DNA from: JBEIHX01 sp040381075
GTDB lineage: Bacteria > Pseudomonadota > Alphaproteobacteria > Caulobacterales > Aquidulcibacteraceae
Direction of reading: 5' to 3'
NCBI GenBank assembly: GCA_040381075.1
Contig: JBEIHX010000027.1
Span: forward strand, 1-52,477
DNA: 52,477 nucleotides
Part shown: piece by piece, positions 1-7,289 of the stretch
How positions within the stretch are numbered: position 1 is the first letter of the stretch
Layout: each line of letters opens with the position of its first letter
Notes under the pieces: generated by a model
What the model was told of the DNA's origin: nothing
Database searches by the model: none
The model's input: the letters and a program-made list of their open reading frames with translations, nothing else
Translations under genes and position numbers: made by a program

Positions 1-57
1 CGTCGCCGTCGCGCAACCCCAAGGACTTCGCCGCTCCGCATGCCCGCACCCGTCTCA

Positions 58-90
58 TACGACGTCGTTAACGACGACAATAACGACGTA
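58..90. repeat. Cluster of overlapping palindromes and taacgacg repeats
   Basis: Two perfect palindromes overlap here: acgacgtcgt at 59-68 and gtcgttaacgac at 64-75. The octamer taacgacg occurs at 69-76 and again at 81-88, and its inverse overlaps at 63-70. The cluster is 53 bp beyond the end of the helix-turn-helix gene, inside the integrated element. Such an arrangement suits a dimeric repressor operator or a replication iteron, but no binding protein is shown; the function is inference. Confidence 0.45.
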
Positions 91-142
91 GGCTAAGATC
101 TCGGCGATATCTCAGGTAGGCGGCGCCAATCGGTGGGTTACC

Positions 143-628
143 TCAGAACGGCAGCTCTTGTTGATTCAGTAGCGCGGCATCGACGCGCTTCTTGCGTTTG
201 CTTGGCGTGGCGGACGCAGGAGCCAACGGTTTGGCGCCTGGCGGCGGCGCGGCAGCGACGGAGACTGGCGCAAAGTTGTCGGATTGCGGCGCCCGACGCA
301 GCGGCGGCGTTGCGATATGAGCGGGATCTTCTTCTTTCGGCGCATGGCTCATCGGAGCCCGATCAGCCGACGACGTCTTCACGCGCTTTCTCGATGCCGG
401 CGATCCGGCGGCCGCATCCGACACCTGCGCCTTGAAATACGCATCGAGATGCGCCTGCCAATACATGGCGCGCACGCCGACATGCGTGCACAGCGGCCCC
501 GTCCCTTCATGGTATTTGCGCGCAAGCGTCTGCGGTGCGATGACAAGACCAAGCGCGGTGAGATAACGCGCGGCTTCCTTGCGGCAGAGTAGCTTACCGC
601 GGTCGTCGATGTCGCCGTCGTGCGCCAT
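143..628 (-). CDS. Element-encoded helix-turn-helix protein with proline-rich tail ending in QQELPF
   Basis: A predicted 161-residue protein. Residues about 13-65 (LLCRKEAARYL onward, with TLARKYHEGTGP and a YWQAHLDAYF segment) look like an AlpA/excisionase-type HTH_17 domain found on alphaproteobacterial elements, where such proteins act as transcriptional regulators or directionality factors. The remaining ~95 residues are low-complexity, rich in Ala, Pro, Lys and Arg, then end in QQELPF. The ATG at 628 was chosen because GGGGAAA lies just before it; the frame is open to 727 with other possible starts. The tail resembles a sliding-clamp-binding hexapeptide or an SSB C-terminal tip (see findings). 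The exact function is unknown. Confidence 0.65.
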   Translation of the reverse strand: MAHDGDIDDRGKLLCRKEAARYLTALGLVIAPQTLARKYHEGTGPLCTHVGVRAMYWQAHLDAYFKAQVSDAAAGSPASRKRVKTSSADRAPMSHAPKEEDPAHIATPPLRRAPQSDNFAPVSVAAAPPPGAKPLAPASATPSKRKKRVDAALLNQQELPF

Positions 629-932
629 GCGTTTCCCCATCATCCGGTGACAGAGCATCAGTATGTCGCGATGAAGAGTGGCGCGGAACACCAAACGCCG
701 CGCGCGCGAAGCGCAAATCTTGAGCATCAGCGAGCGATGCGCAGCGCTTCACAACGGATCACGGCCGCCCATGCCGAACGATAATCCCCAATACCCACCA
801 ATGCGCTGCAATGCCCCGCAATGCCCTGCAATGCGCCGCTCGAAATCTGCGACGGCATGACGCAGGCGGCCGTTTCAGAATTCGCGCGCGCCGCGATTCC
901 TTTGCAAGGAAATGAGGAAGTCGGAGCATTGA
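629..932. other. Gene-free stretch of the integrated element
   Basis: No convincing coding region on either strand; the open frames here have composition typical of antisense shadows. It probably holds the promoter of the leftward helix-turn-helix gene and contains the 10-bp tandem array at 801-840. The missing N-terminal half of the VapC-like fragment that follows is not present here in any frame I could recognise. Confidence 0.5.
801..840. repeat. Four 10-bp tandem repeats (atgcSSYgca type)
   Basis: Four consecutive decamers, atgcgctgca, atgccccgca, atgccctgca and atgcgccgct, differ at only a few positions. A period of ten bases is close to one helical turn, so the units would face the same side of the DNA. 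It may be a protein-binding array or simply one of the many short tandem duplications in this window. Confidence 0.7.
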
Positions 933-1172
933 AGGCAAGCGTCCGTTCGGCGCGCGCGCCTTGACGTAATTTTGAAGGCGATCCCGGCGCTCGCCTTCGA
1001 TGATGCGGCAGCGGACGCCTGTGGGGCGATTGTCGGACATGCCGGCTATTCGCGGCGCAAGCTGCTTGATCGGATGGTCGCTGCGCAGGCGCTCGTCCAT
1101 CGTTCGACACTGGTGACCATGAACGGCTGCGACTACGCAGACATTCCCAATCTGAAGCTGCTGGTTTGGTGA
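933..1172 (+). pseudogene. VapC-type PIN-domain toxin, C-terminal fragment
   Basis: The open frame from 933 (just after a TGA) to the stop at 1172 encodes the second half of a PIN-domain ribonuclease. Visible landmarks are AIPALAFDDAAADA, the conserved DRMVAAQALVHRSTLVT block (an acidic residue before the ALAHG-like helix, then LVT) and a terminal LKLLVW. Full VapC proteins are about 130 residues with the first catalytic Asp near the N-terminus (a D-T-N motif); that half is missing and no antitoxin gene is adjacent. The TTG at 972 has no ribosome site. I read it as a decayed toxin remnant rather than a functional gene. Confidence 0.7.
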
Positions 1173-1184
1173 CGATGCACGCGC

Positions 1185-2462
1185 TCACCCATACCTCACA
1201 TTGACGATCCGCATGCTCGCCCTCAACGCGCCCACCGGCGAACTGACCGAGGGCGGCGTCGTTGGCGGCTTCTCTTCCCCCGCATCGCGCAGCGCATCGA
1301 GATAATCCGCCCACCATTGCATCAGCTGCACCCGCTCGTCCCAGTGTTCGCCGCGGGCGTAGGCGCGGCGGATGGCGTTGGGGTCTTGGTGAGCCAGAGC
1401 CCGTTCGATGGCGGCGGAGGAGAATTTCGAGTTCTCGTGCAGCAGGGTTGAGGCAAGCGCGCGAAAGCCATGGGCGCTCATCTCGTCCGAGCCGAAGCCG
1501 AGCGAGCGCAGCGAAACGCAGATGGTGTTTTCGCTGATCGGGCGGGTGTGGCTGCGCTGGCCCGGAAAGCAGAGCTCGTTCCAATGCCCGGAATAGCGAT
1601 GCAAGGTGCGGAATGCCGCAACGGCTTGACGGGACAGCGGAATGCGATGCTCGCGGCGCATCTTCGTGCGCGCAGCGGGGATGATCCACACGGCCGCGTC
1701 GAGATCGACTTCAGGCCAACGCGCCAAGCGGCACTCGCCGGGGCGCGGGAAGCAATAGGCCATGATCTGCATCGCCGCCTTCACGATGGGGCGGTTGTAG
1801 CCGTCGATCGCCTGCATCAAACGGCGCGCGCCGGGCTTGTCGGTGATGGCGGCGCGGTGGGTTGTCTTGGGTGCTGCTATCGCGCCGCGCAACGCGGGCG
1901 TGGGATCGCTGGTGGCGCGGCCGGTGGCGATGGCGAGGCGCATGACCTGGCCGATCGAGGCGCGCAGGCGCCGCGCGGTTTCCAAATGGCCTTTGCCTTC
2001 CACGTTTCGGAGCACGGAAAGGATTTCGACCGGCGTGATCACGTTGACGGGGCGATCCGCCAGCGGCGCGGCGAGCTCCTTCAACAGCCAAGCGCGCTTG
2101 GCCACGGTGGCGGGCGCCTTCTGTTCCCGGGCCAGCTTTTCCAGAAGCTCATCGGCGACCAGGCCGAACGTCGTGGCGCGCGCGAGCTTGGCGGTCTGCA
2201 GCGCCACGCGCTTCTTGGTGATCGGATTGAGGCCGGCGCGGATCATCGTGCGGGCGCGGGCATTGGCCTCGCGCGCGGCCGAAAGGGTGATGTCCGGATA
2301 GGGCCCGAACGAGGCCGTGAGCCGGCGGCCATCGTAGCGGAAGTCGAGCCGCCAGAGCTTCGAGCCGTTCGGCAGCACCGCGAGATAGAGGCCGCGGCTG
2401 TCGGAGAGGCGGATGGCCTTGGGGCCGGGCTTGGCGTGTTCGACGATGTAGTCTGTGAGCAT
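1185..2462 (-). CDS. Tyrosine-type site-specific integrase (P4 family)
   Basis: A predicted 425-residue phage P4-like integrase that would recombine the element into the neighbouring tRNA-Leu gene. The N-terminal ~100 residues match the DUF4102-type arm-binding domain (MLTDYIVEHAKPGPKAIRL, then SRGLYLAVLPNGSKLWRLDF). The C-terminal catalytic domain shows the expected residues: Arg in PRPGECRLARW, the HxxR box in HGFRALASTLLHE, a His in LAHQD, and the nucleophile Tyr in RRAYARGEHW, followed by the family hallmark MQWWADYLD. The ATG at 2462 fits the family N-terminus; the frame is open to an ATG at 2534, but that extra piece looks unrelated. The length is normal and there is no frameshift, so the enzyme may be active. 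Confidence 0.93.
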   Translation of the reverse strand: MLTDYIVEHAKPGPKAIRLSDSRGLYLAVLPNGSKLWRLDFRYDGRRLTASFGPYPDITLSAAREANARARTMIRAGLNPITKKRVALQTAKLARATTFGLVADELLEKLAREQKAPATVAKRAWLLKELAAPLADRPVNVITPVEILSVLRNVEGKGHLETARRLRASIGQVMRLAIATGRATSDPTPALRGAIAAPKTTHRAAITDKPGARRLMQAIDGYNRPIVKAAMQIMAYCFPRPGECRLARWPEVDLDAAVWIIPAARTKMRREHRIPLSRQAVAAFRTLHRYSGHWNELCFPGQRSHTRPISENTICVSLRSLGFGSDEMSAHGFRALASTLLHENSKFSSAAIERALAHQDPNAIRRAYARGEHWDERVQLMQWWADYLDALRDAGEEKPPTTPPSVSSPVGALRASMRIVNVRYG

Positions 2463-2522
2463 CACGGCAGTATCCTGAGGCGCTTTTGGCGGTATCGCCC
2501 GCCGCGCCTGTACAGGATCAAG

Positions 2523-2542
2523 ACAAATTTTCAAAAATTTGT
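2523..2542. promoter_or_regulatory. AT-rich perfect inverted repeat upstream of the integrase
   Basis: Nine bases (acaaatttt) are repeated in inverse orientation around a 2-bp centre, about 60 bp upstream of the integrase start. It is the most AT-rich patch in this part of the window. A role as integrase promoter/operator or as an arm site for integrase or excisionase is inferred from position only. Confidence 0.45.
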
Positions 2543-2665
2543 ACTGTCAGCCCGATGCCCGGCGCTTCCGAGATTTTTCGCCGCGTTCTTGCCGAAAAAT
2601 CGTTATCTATCAGAGGCTTCCGGGGAATTCCGCGGCATTCCGCTAGAGGGGCGAAAAAGAACAAA

Positions 2666-2750
2666 TGGTGCCCAGGAGAGGACTCGAACCTCCACGATGT
2701 TACTCGCCAGTACCTGAAACTGGTGCGTCTACCAATTCCGCCACCTGGGC
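2666..2750 (-). tRNA. tRNA-Leu (anticodon CAG)
   Basis: The minus strand folds as a class II tRNA. The acceptor arms GCCCAGG and CCTGGGC pair, the D arm carries AATTGGTAGA, the anticodon stem CCAGT/ACTGG holds the loop TTCAGGT with anticodon CAG, a long variable arm follows, then the T arm with TTCGAGT. The 3' CCA is encoded. It is intact despite being the apparent insertion site of the element to its left, because the inserting DNA restored the 3' end. Confidence 0.96.
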
Positions 2751-2763
2751 TGATGGGGAGCGA

Positions 2764-2793
2764 TGTGTAGCGGTGAAGCCGCGATCAAGTCAA
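2764..2793 (-). promoter_or_regulatory. Probable tRNA-Leu promoter
   Basis: Reading the minus strand, TTGACT at 2793-2788 is followed after 18 bp by TACACA at 2769-2764, placing transcription start a few bases before the mature tRNA 5' end at 2750. The -35 is near consensus; the -10 is weak. Confidence 0.5.
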
Positions 2794-3034
2794 CGTTTGC
2801 AGCGGTCCCCGTCTGCGTCGGGCGCCGCTGCGCCGCGCGCCGGACCCCGCCTCCGCCCGGGGTGAGCCCCGGCAGCGGCCAACCTCCGATCCACACGATG
2901 ACGCGTGACGGCCGGCGCCGGCGGGCGGTTGACCGGCCCGGTTGAGTAGGGGCTTTCCTTGCCGACCGGGCGCCTGTAGCAACGCCTGGAGCAGCGAGCG
3001 CGCCCGACCCGGGCGCGGGGACAGGGAGCTGAAG

Positions 3035-4024
3035 GTGTCCAACGGACGCTTGATCGTGGTGTTCGGCGGGTCCGGGTTTATTGGCCGCCAGATCGTACGG
3101 GCGCTGTGCCGGCAGGGCTACCGCGTGCGCGTTCCGATGCGCCTGCCACATCTCGGCCACGAGCTTCGGGTCATGGGCGATGTTGGCCAGGTTCATCTGG
3201 TGCAGGCCAACATTCGCGATGAGGCGTCCATCGCCGCCGCGCTCGAGGGCGCCCATGGGGTCGTCTATTCGGTTGGGCTGCTGTACCAGAAGGGTCGGCA
3301 ATCCTTCGCTGCGGCGCATGTCGAGGGGCCGCGCCTGGCCGCCCGGGCGGCCAAGTCCGCGGGCGTTGAGCGGTTCGTCCTGATGTCGGCCATTGGCGCC
3401 CGGGGGGACTCCAAGGCCGCTTACGCGCGCACAAAGGCGTATGGGGAACAGGCGGTGCGCCGCGAGTTTCCCGAGGCCGTGATACTGCGTCCGTCGATCG
3501 TGTTCGGGCCGGAAGACGATTTTTTCAACCGCTTTGCGGATATGGCCAGGTTTGCGCCCGCCCTGCCGCTCATCGGGTTCGGCAAGACGCGGTTTCAGCC
3601 GGTCTATGTTGGTGATGTGGCGGATGCAGCGCTGGCCGCGCTTACCCGAGGCGACGCGCCCGGGCGCGTTTTTGAGTTGGGCGGCCCGAACGTCTACACG
3701 TTCAAGCAGCTTCTGCAGTTCACGCTCGCCACCATTGAGCGCCGGCGGTTTTTTGCGCCTATGCCGTTCGTGGTCGCACAAACCCTGGGCGCCGTGCTTG
3801 AGATGCTGTTCGTTCTGAACCCGTTCGCCGGGCCGCCCCTGACCGGGGGGCAGGTCGAACTGCTGAAGTCAGACAATGTGGTCGGCGTCTCCGGTGAGCC
3901 GGGCGTTGGCGTGATTGGCGACCTCGGTGTGGTCGAACTTGAGTCGATTGAGGTGATCGCGCCCCGCTATCTCTGGCGCTTCCGTCCCGCCGGTCAGTTC
4001 CAATCGCGGCGTCCGGCGGCCTGA
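3035..4024 (+). CDS. NDUFA9-like NAD(P)-binding Rossmann protein (complex I NDUFA9 subfamily, extended SDR)
   Basis: A predicted 329-residue protein. The N-terminal Rossmann fold has the motif VFGGSGFIGRQIVRAL (residues about 8-23), and a YxxxK-like block (YARTKAYGE) lies near residue 133, followed by LRPSIVFGPEDDFFNRFA, characteristic of the NDUFA9/atypical-SDR group. In alphaproteobacteria these proteins resemble the mitochondrial complex I accessory subunit NDUFA9; whether this one binds complex I or quinone-biosynthesis proteins is not shown. The GTG at 3035 was chosen because GGAGCTGAAG precedes it and the Rossmann motif then starts where it should; the upstream ATG at 2942 would add an Arg-rich non-homologous leader. 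It stands alone between the tRNA and nrdB. Confidence 0.82.
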   Translation: MSNGRLIVVFGGSGFIGRQIVRALCRQGYRVRVPMRLPHLGHELRVMGDVGQVHLVQANIRDEASIAAALEGAHGVVYSVGLLYQKGRQSFAAAHVEGPRLAARAAKSAGVERFVLMSAIGARGDSKAAYARTKAYGEQAVRREFPEAVILRPSIVFGPEDDFFNRFADMARFAPALPLIGFGKTRFQPVYVGDVADAALAALTRGDAPGRVFELGGPNVYTFKQLLQFTLATIERRRFFAPMPFVVAQTLGAVLEMLFVLNPFAGPPLTGGQVELLKSDNVVGVSGEPGVGVIGDLGVVELESIEVIAPRYLWRFRPAGQFQSRRPAA

Positions 4025-4165
4025 CGCCCCGTCTTTCTGTGGAGGACCGCGCCGGGGGACTTGCGCGACAGGCCCAAGATGTAGATCATTACGAGCTGTT
4101 AACCACCACCTGTTGACAGTCGGGGCGCATCGCCGTCACCCCAGCAACCAGGAGACGACCGTCCC

Positions 4166-5203
4166 ATGGCCGCCATTCTCACCGCCCAGCCAGGCCTTCT
4201 GACGCCCTCCCACTCGTACAAGCCCTTTCGCTATCCCTGGGCCTATGAATTCTGGAAGCGCCAGCAGCAGATCCACTGGTTGCCGGAAGAAGTGCCGCTC
4301 GGCGAGGACTGCAAGGACTGGTCGAACAAGCTGTCCGACGAAGAGCGCAACCTGCTCACGCAGATCTTCCGGTTCTTCACCCAGGCCGATGTCGAGGTGA
4401 ATGACAATTATATGGAACGGTACGGGCGCGTGTTTCGTCCGACCGAGGTCAAGATGATGCTGGCCGCGTTCTCCAACATGGAGACCATCCACATCGCAGC
4501 CTACGCCCTGCTGCTGGAAACGATCGGCATGCCGGAAAGCGAGTTCTCCGCCTTCCTCGAATACGACGCCCTGAAGGACAAGCATGACTACATGGGGCGC
4601 TTCGGGGTCGGCTCCCATGCCGACATCGCGCGCACCCTCGCCATGTTCGGCGCGTTCACCGAAGGCCTTCAGCTGTTTGCATCCTTTGCGATGCTGATGA
4701 ATTTCCCGCGCTTCAACAAGATGAAGGGCATGGGGCAGATCGTCAGCTGGTCGGTGCGTGACGAGAGCCTGCACTGCGATGGCATCATCAAGTTGTTTCA
4801 TGCCTTCACCGCGGAGACTGACTGCCTCACCCGCTCGGTCAAGGATGATATCATCGATTGCTGCAAGACCGTCGTTGGCCTGGAAGACAAGTTCATCGAC
4901 CTGGCGTTTGAACTCGGGTCTGTGAAGGGGATGAAGCCGGACGACATCAAGGCCTATATCCGGCATGTGGCTGATTGGCGCCTTTCCCAGCTTGGCCTGC
5001 CGGCGGTCTATGGCGTGCGTGAGCACCCGCTGCCGTGGCTGCAGCCGCTCCTGTCGGGCGTCGAGCACGCCAATTTCTTCGAAGCCCGTGCAACGGAGTA
5101 TTCCAAGGCCGCCACGCGGGGCGAGTGGCAGGGGGAGGAGGGCGTATGGGCGACCTTCGACCGGATGATGGCGCGTCGGCGCGAGGCTGGCGGCGAGCAC
5201 TGA
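4166..5203 (+). CDS. nrdB: Class Ia ribonucleoside-diphosphate reductase, beta subunit
   Basis: A predicted 345-residue radical-bearing subunit of ribonucleotide reductase, which reduces NDPs to dNDPs together with NrdA in the cytoplasm. The metal ligands are in place (D75, E106, H109, E166, E200 and H203), and Y113 in the ETIHIAAY block sits where the tyrosyl radical forms in the E. coli enzyme. The start follows a short GGAGACGA ribosome site. A consensus -35 hexamer TTGACA lies at 4113-4118, but I see no clear -10 and no NrdR-box pair. nrdA is not adjacent; the neighbours are an SDR gene and amn, so the alpha subunit must be elsewhere on the genome. Confidence 0.95.
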   Translation: MAAILTAQPGLLTPSHSYKPFRYPWAYEFWKRQQQIHWLPEEVPLGEDCKDWSNKLSDEERNLLTQIFRFFTQADVEVNDNYMERYGRVFRPTEVKMMLAAFSNMETIHIAAYALLLETIGMPESEFSAFLEYDALKDKHDYMGRFGVGSHADIARTLAMFGAFTEGLQLFASFAMLMNFPRFNKMKGMGQIVSWSVRDESLHCDGIIKLFHAFTAETDCLTRSVKDDIIDCCKTVVGLEDKFIDLAFELGSVKGMKPDDIKAYIRHVADWRLSQLGLPAVYGVREHPLPWLQPLLSGVEHANFFEARATEYSKAATRGEWQGEEGVWATFDRMMARRREAGGEH

Positions 5204-5385
5204 GCCTGAGGTTCTCCGGTCTGCGCAGGACAGCCTTTGCGGCGTTCCTGCCGGCAGGTGACTGCGCTGTGCGAGCGGTGTGCGCTGGCGCAGCGTGAAT
5301 CAATGCGGGAAAAGCAGCGCCCCGCGATTGGAGAGGCTCGCGCACGGCCCTGGCGTTGCAGCCCTGTCGCAGCTAGAGATCACGC

Positions 5386-6831
5386 ATGACTTCCGGATTG
5401 ACGCCGGCGCAAGCCGTCGACGCCCTTGAAAGCCTTTATGCTGAGGCTGTCGCCCGCCTGCGCGAAGGTCTTGCGCGTTTCGCCGCCAGCCGAACGCCGC
5501 CCACCGCTGTCGAGCGGACGGCCTATCGCTACCCGGAGCTCACTCTCAGCTACAGGCCTGCCGGGCCTGTGCCGCTGATCAGTCGAGCCTTTGCAAAGCT
5601 GTCTGAGCCTGGCGTCTACGCGACCACGGTCACCCAGCCGCGCGCCTTTCGCGATTATCTGATGACCCAGCTGACGCCTCTTTGCGCGGATTATGATGTT
5701 GATCTCGACGTGCGGGTCAGCCACACGGAGATTCCCTACCCGTATGTTGTGGAGGATGCTAACGAGCTGACATTCGGCGGCGCCAGTCCGGCAGAACTCG
5801 CCCGCGTGTTCCCCTATCCGCTGCTGTCCAATGTCGGTGACGAGATCGCCGACGGGGAATGGATAGAAGACAGCGCAGGGGTGAAGCCTCTGGCGTTGTT
5901 TGATGCGCCGCGGACAGATTATTCCCTGCGTCGCCTGGTGCATTACACAGGCACGCCCTGGCGCGACTTCCAGCCCTGGATCCTGTTCACCAACTACAAT
6001 CGCTATGTCGATGAGTTCATAACCTGGGCCATCGCCGAGATTGCGGACGGGTCGCGCTATGACCGGCTTTCGGTCGCCGGGCAGGTCGTCATTGACCGAT
6101 CGACGCAGAATCCGCGCTCAGTGGTCGAGGCGTCGCCCTGGCGCAAGTACCAAATGCCCGCATACCACCTTTCCGGTCCGGCCCGTAAGGGCGTCACCCT
6201 GATCAACATCGGCGTTGGTCCATCCAACGCCAAGAACATCACCGATCATCTTGCGGTCCTGCGTCCCGACTGTTGGCTGATGATTGGTCATTGCGGCGGG
6301 CTGCGCCAAAGCCAGCGCATTGGCGATTATGTTCTGGCGCACGCCTACCTGCGTGACGACCACATTCTTGATGCGGCGGTGCCTCCCGAGATCCCGATTC
6401 CCGCGATTGCTGAGGTGCAGGTGGCGCTGCAACAGGCGGTTCGCGCCATCAGCGGCGCGACAGGCGCGGATTTGCGTGCGCGCCTGCGCACAGGGACAGT
6501 GGTCACGACGGACGATCGCAATTGGGAGCTGCGCTTCTCGAAGGAGCGGCGCCGCTTCAACCAGTCGCGCGCAATCGCCATTGATATGGAAAGCGGCACC
6601 ATCGCAACCCAGGGCTTCCGTCTGCGCGTTCCCTATGGCGCGCTGCTGTGCGTGTCAGACAAACCGCTTCACGGAGAGATCAAACTGCCGGGCGCAGCGG
6701 ACAAGTTCTACGAGACTGCCGTCGCGCAGCACCTGAAGATCGGCATCGAGACGCTCGATATCCTGCGACGGGACAAGGCGGCTTTGCATTCACGCAAGCT
6801 GCGCAGTTTCGACGAGCCGCCGTTTCGGTAA
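5386..6831 (+). CDS. amn: AMP nucleosidase
   Basis: A predicted 481-residue enzyme that hydrolyses AMP to adenine and ribose 5-phosphate, helping to set the cellular AMP level. The length is close to E. coli Amn (484 residues) and both parts are present: an N-terminal substrate-regulation domain (about 1-180, with TQPRAFRDYLMTQL) and a C-terminal nucleoside-phosphorylase fold with NIGVGPSNAKNITDHLAVLRP, MIGHCGGLRQSQ and the acidic substrate-site strand AIDMESGTIATQG. The ATG at 5386 fits the family start. It lies 182 bp after nrdB on the same strand; both act in nucleotide metabolism, but co-transcription is not shown. RNase P RNA follows on the other strand. Confidence 0.95.
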   Translation: MTSGLTPAQAVDALESLYAEAVARLREGLARFAASRTPPTAVERTAYRYPELTLSYRPAGPVPLISRAFAKLSEPGVYATTVTQPRAFRDYLMTQLTPLCADYDVDLDVRVSHTEIPYPYVVEDANELTFGGASPAELARVFPYPLLSNVGDEIADGEWIEDSAGVKPLALFDAPRTDYSLRRLVHYTGTPWRDFQPWILFTNYNRYVDEFITWAIAEIADGSRYDRLSVAGQVVIDRSTQNPRSVVEASPWRKYQMPAYHLSGPARKGVTLINIGVGPSNAKNITDHLAVLRPDCWLMIGHCGGLRQSQRIGDYVLAHAYLRDDHILDAAVPPEIPIPAIAEVQVALQQAVRAISGATGADLRARLRTGTVVTTDDRNWELRFSKERRRFNQSRAIAIDMESGTIATQGFRLRVPYGALLCVSDKPLHGEIKLPGAADKFYETAVAQHLKIGIETLDILRRDKAALHSRKLRSFDEPPFR

Positions 6832-6851
6832 GGCGTGCGCCCGGGGCAAGG

Positions 6852-7228
6852 CGTCAGACGGCCTGTAAGCCGGGTTCTGTGTCGCGTCCGAGGACGCGCG
6901 GCGACCATTCATCTTGGCCAGGCATCGCTGTCTGGCTCACGCGACCAACCCGAACGCGGCGCGAAGATGCGTCTGCCGCCTCGCGGCGGCGTGCGTTCCT
7001 ATTCGGTCTTGCTCCCGGCGGGGCTTGCCGTGCCCGCTTCCTTACAGTCGCGGCGGTGGGCTCTTACCCCACCGTTTCACCCTTGCCGCGCCCGCAGGCG
7101 CGGCGGTCTGTTCTCTGTGGCGCTATCCCTGGGGTCGCCCCCGGCGGGCGTTACCCGCCGCCGTATCTCCGTGGAGCCCGGACTTTCCTCTCCAGCCTGC
7201 GCTGGAGCGGCCGCCCGGCCGTCTGACG
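6852..7228 (-). ncRNA. rnpB: RNase P RNA, bacterial type A
   Basis: The catalytic RNA of RNase P, which trims tRNA 5' leaders. On the minus strand the universal GAGGAAAGTCCGGGCTCC segment (conserved region I) lies near the 5' end, ACAGAACCCGGCTTACAG lies near the 3' end, and the terminal helix P1 is formed by cgtcagac at 7228-7221 pairing with gtctgacg near 6859-6852. The length of about 377 nt is normal for alphaproteobacteria. Ends are set from P1 and may be off by a few bases. The open frames on both strands across this interval are artefacts. Confidence 0.96.
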
Positions 7229-7289
7229 CTTCGCATATGGGGCTGGGCGCCATCGGAAGGCAAGGGCCGGCGTTGCGCGCCAGCGCGGC

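Larger units (their letters stand above)
1..2665. mobile_element. Right-hand end of a tRNA-Leu-integrated genomic element (partial)
   Basis: Seen: a P4-type tyrosine integrase gene reads leftwards and starts about 200 bp from the 3' end of a complete tRNA-Leu gene, the usual layout when an element has inserted at a tRNA 3' end. Behind the integrase are a toxin remnant and a helix-turn-helix protein, gene content typical of elements and unlike the housekeeping genes from 3035 onward. Inference: the junction (att core) lies in the tRNA 3' half around 2666-2690 and the other att copy is left of the window. The element's size, cargo and mobility cannot be judged from this fragment. Confidence 0.75.

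Noticed and set aside
801..840. CRISPR-like array in the integrated element
   Set aside because: Units are contiguous 10-mers with no spacers, and no cas gene is present; it is a simple tandem repeat. No other array in the window has repeat-spacer structure.
1470..2717. Long plus-strand open frame opposite the integrase
   Set aside because: It is the antisense of the integrase, with low-complexity Arg/Gly/Ala composition and no ribosome site; the integrase frame shows a full catalytic domain.
4092..4118. CtrA-like ttaacc...ttgac upstream of nrdB
   Set aside because: The two half-sites are ten bases apart instead of seven; the TTGACA is more likely a -35 hexamer.
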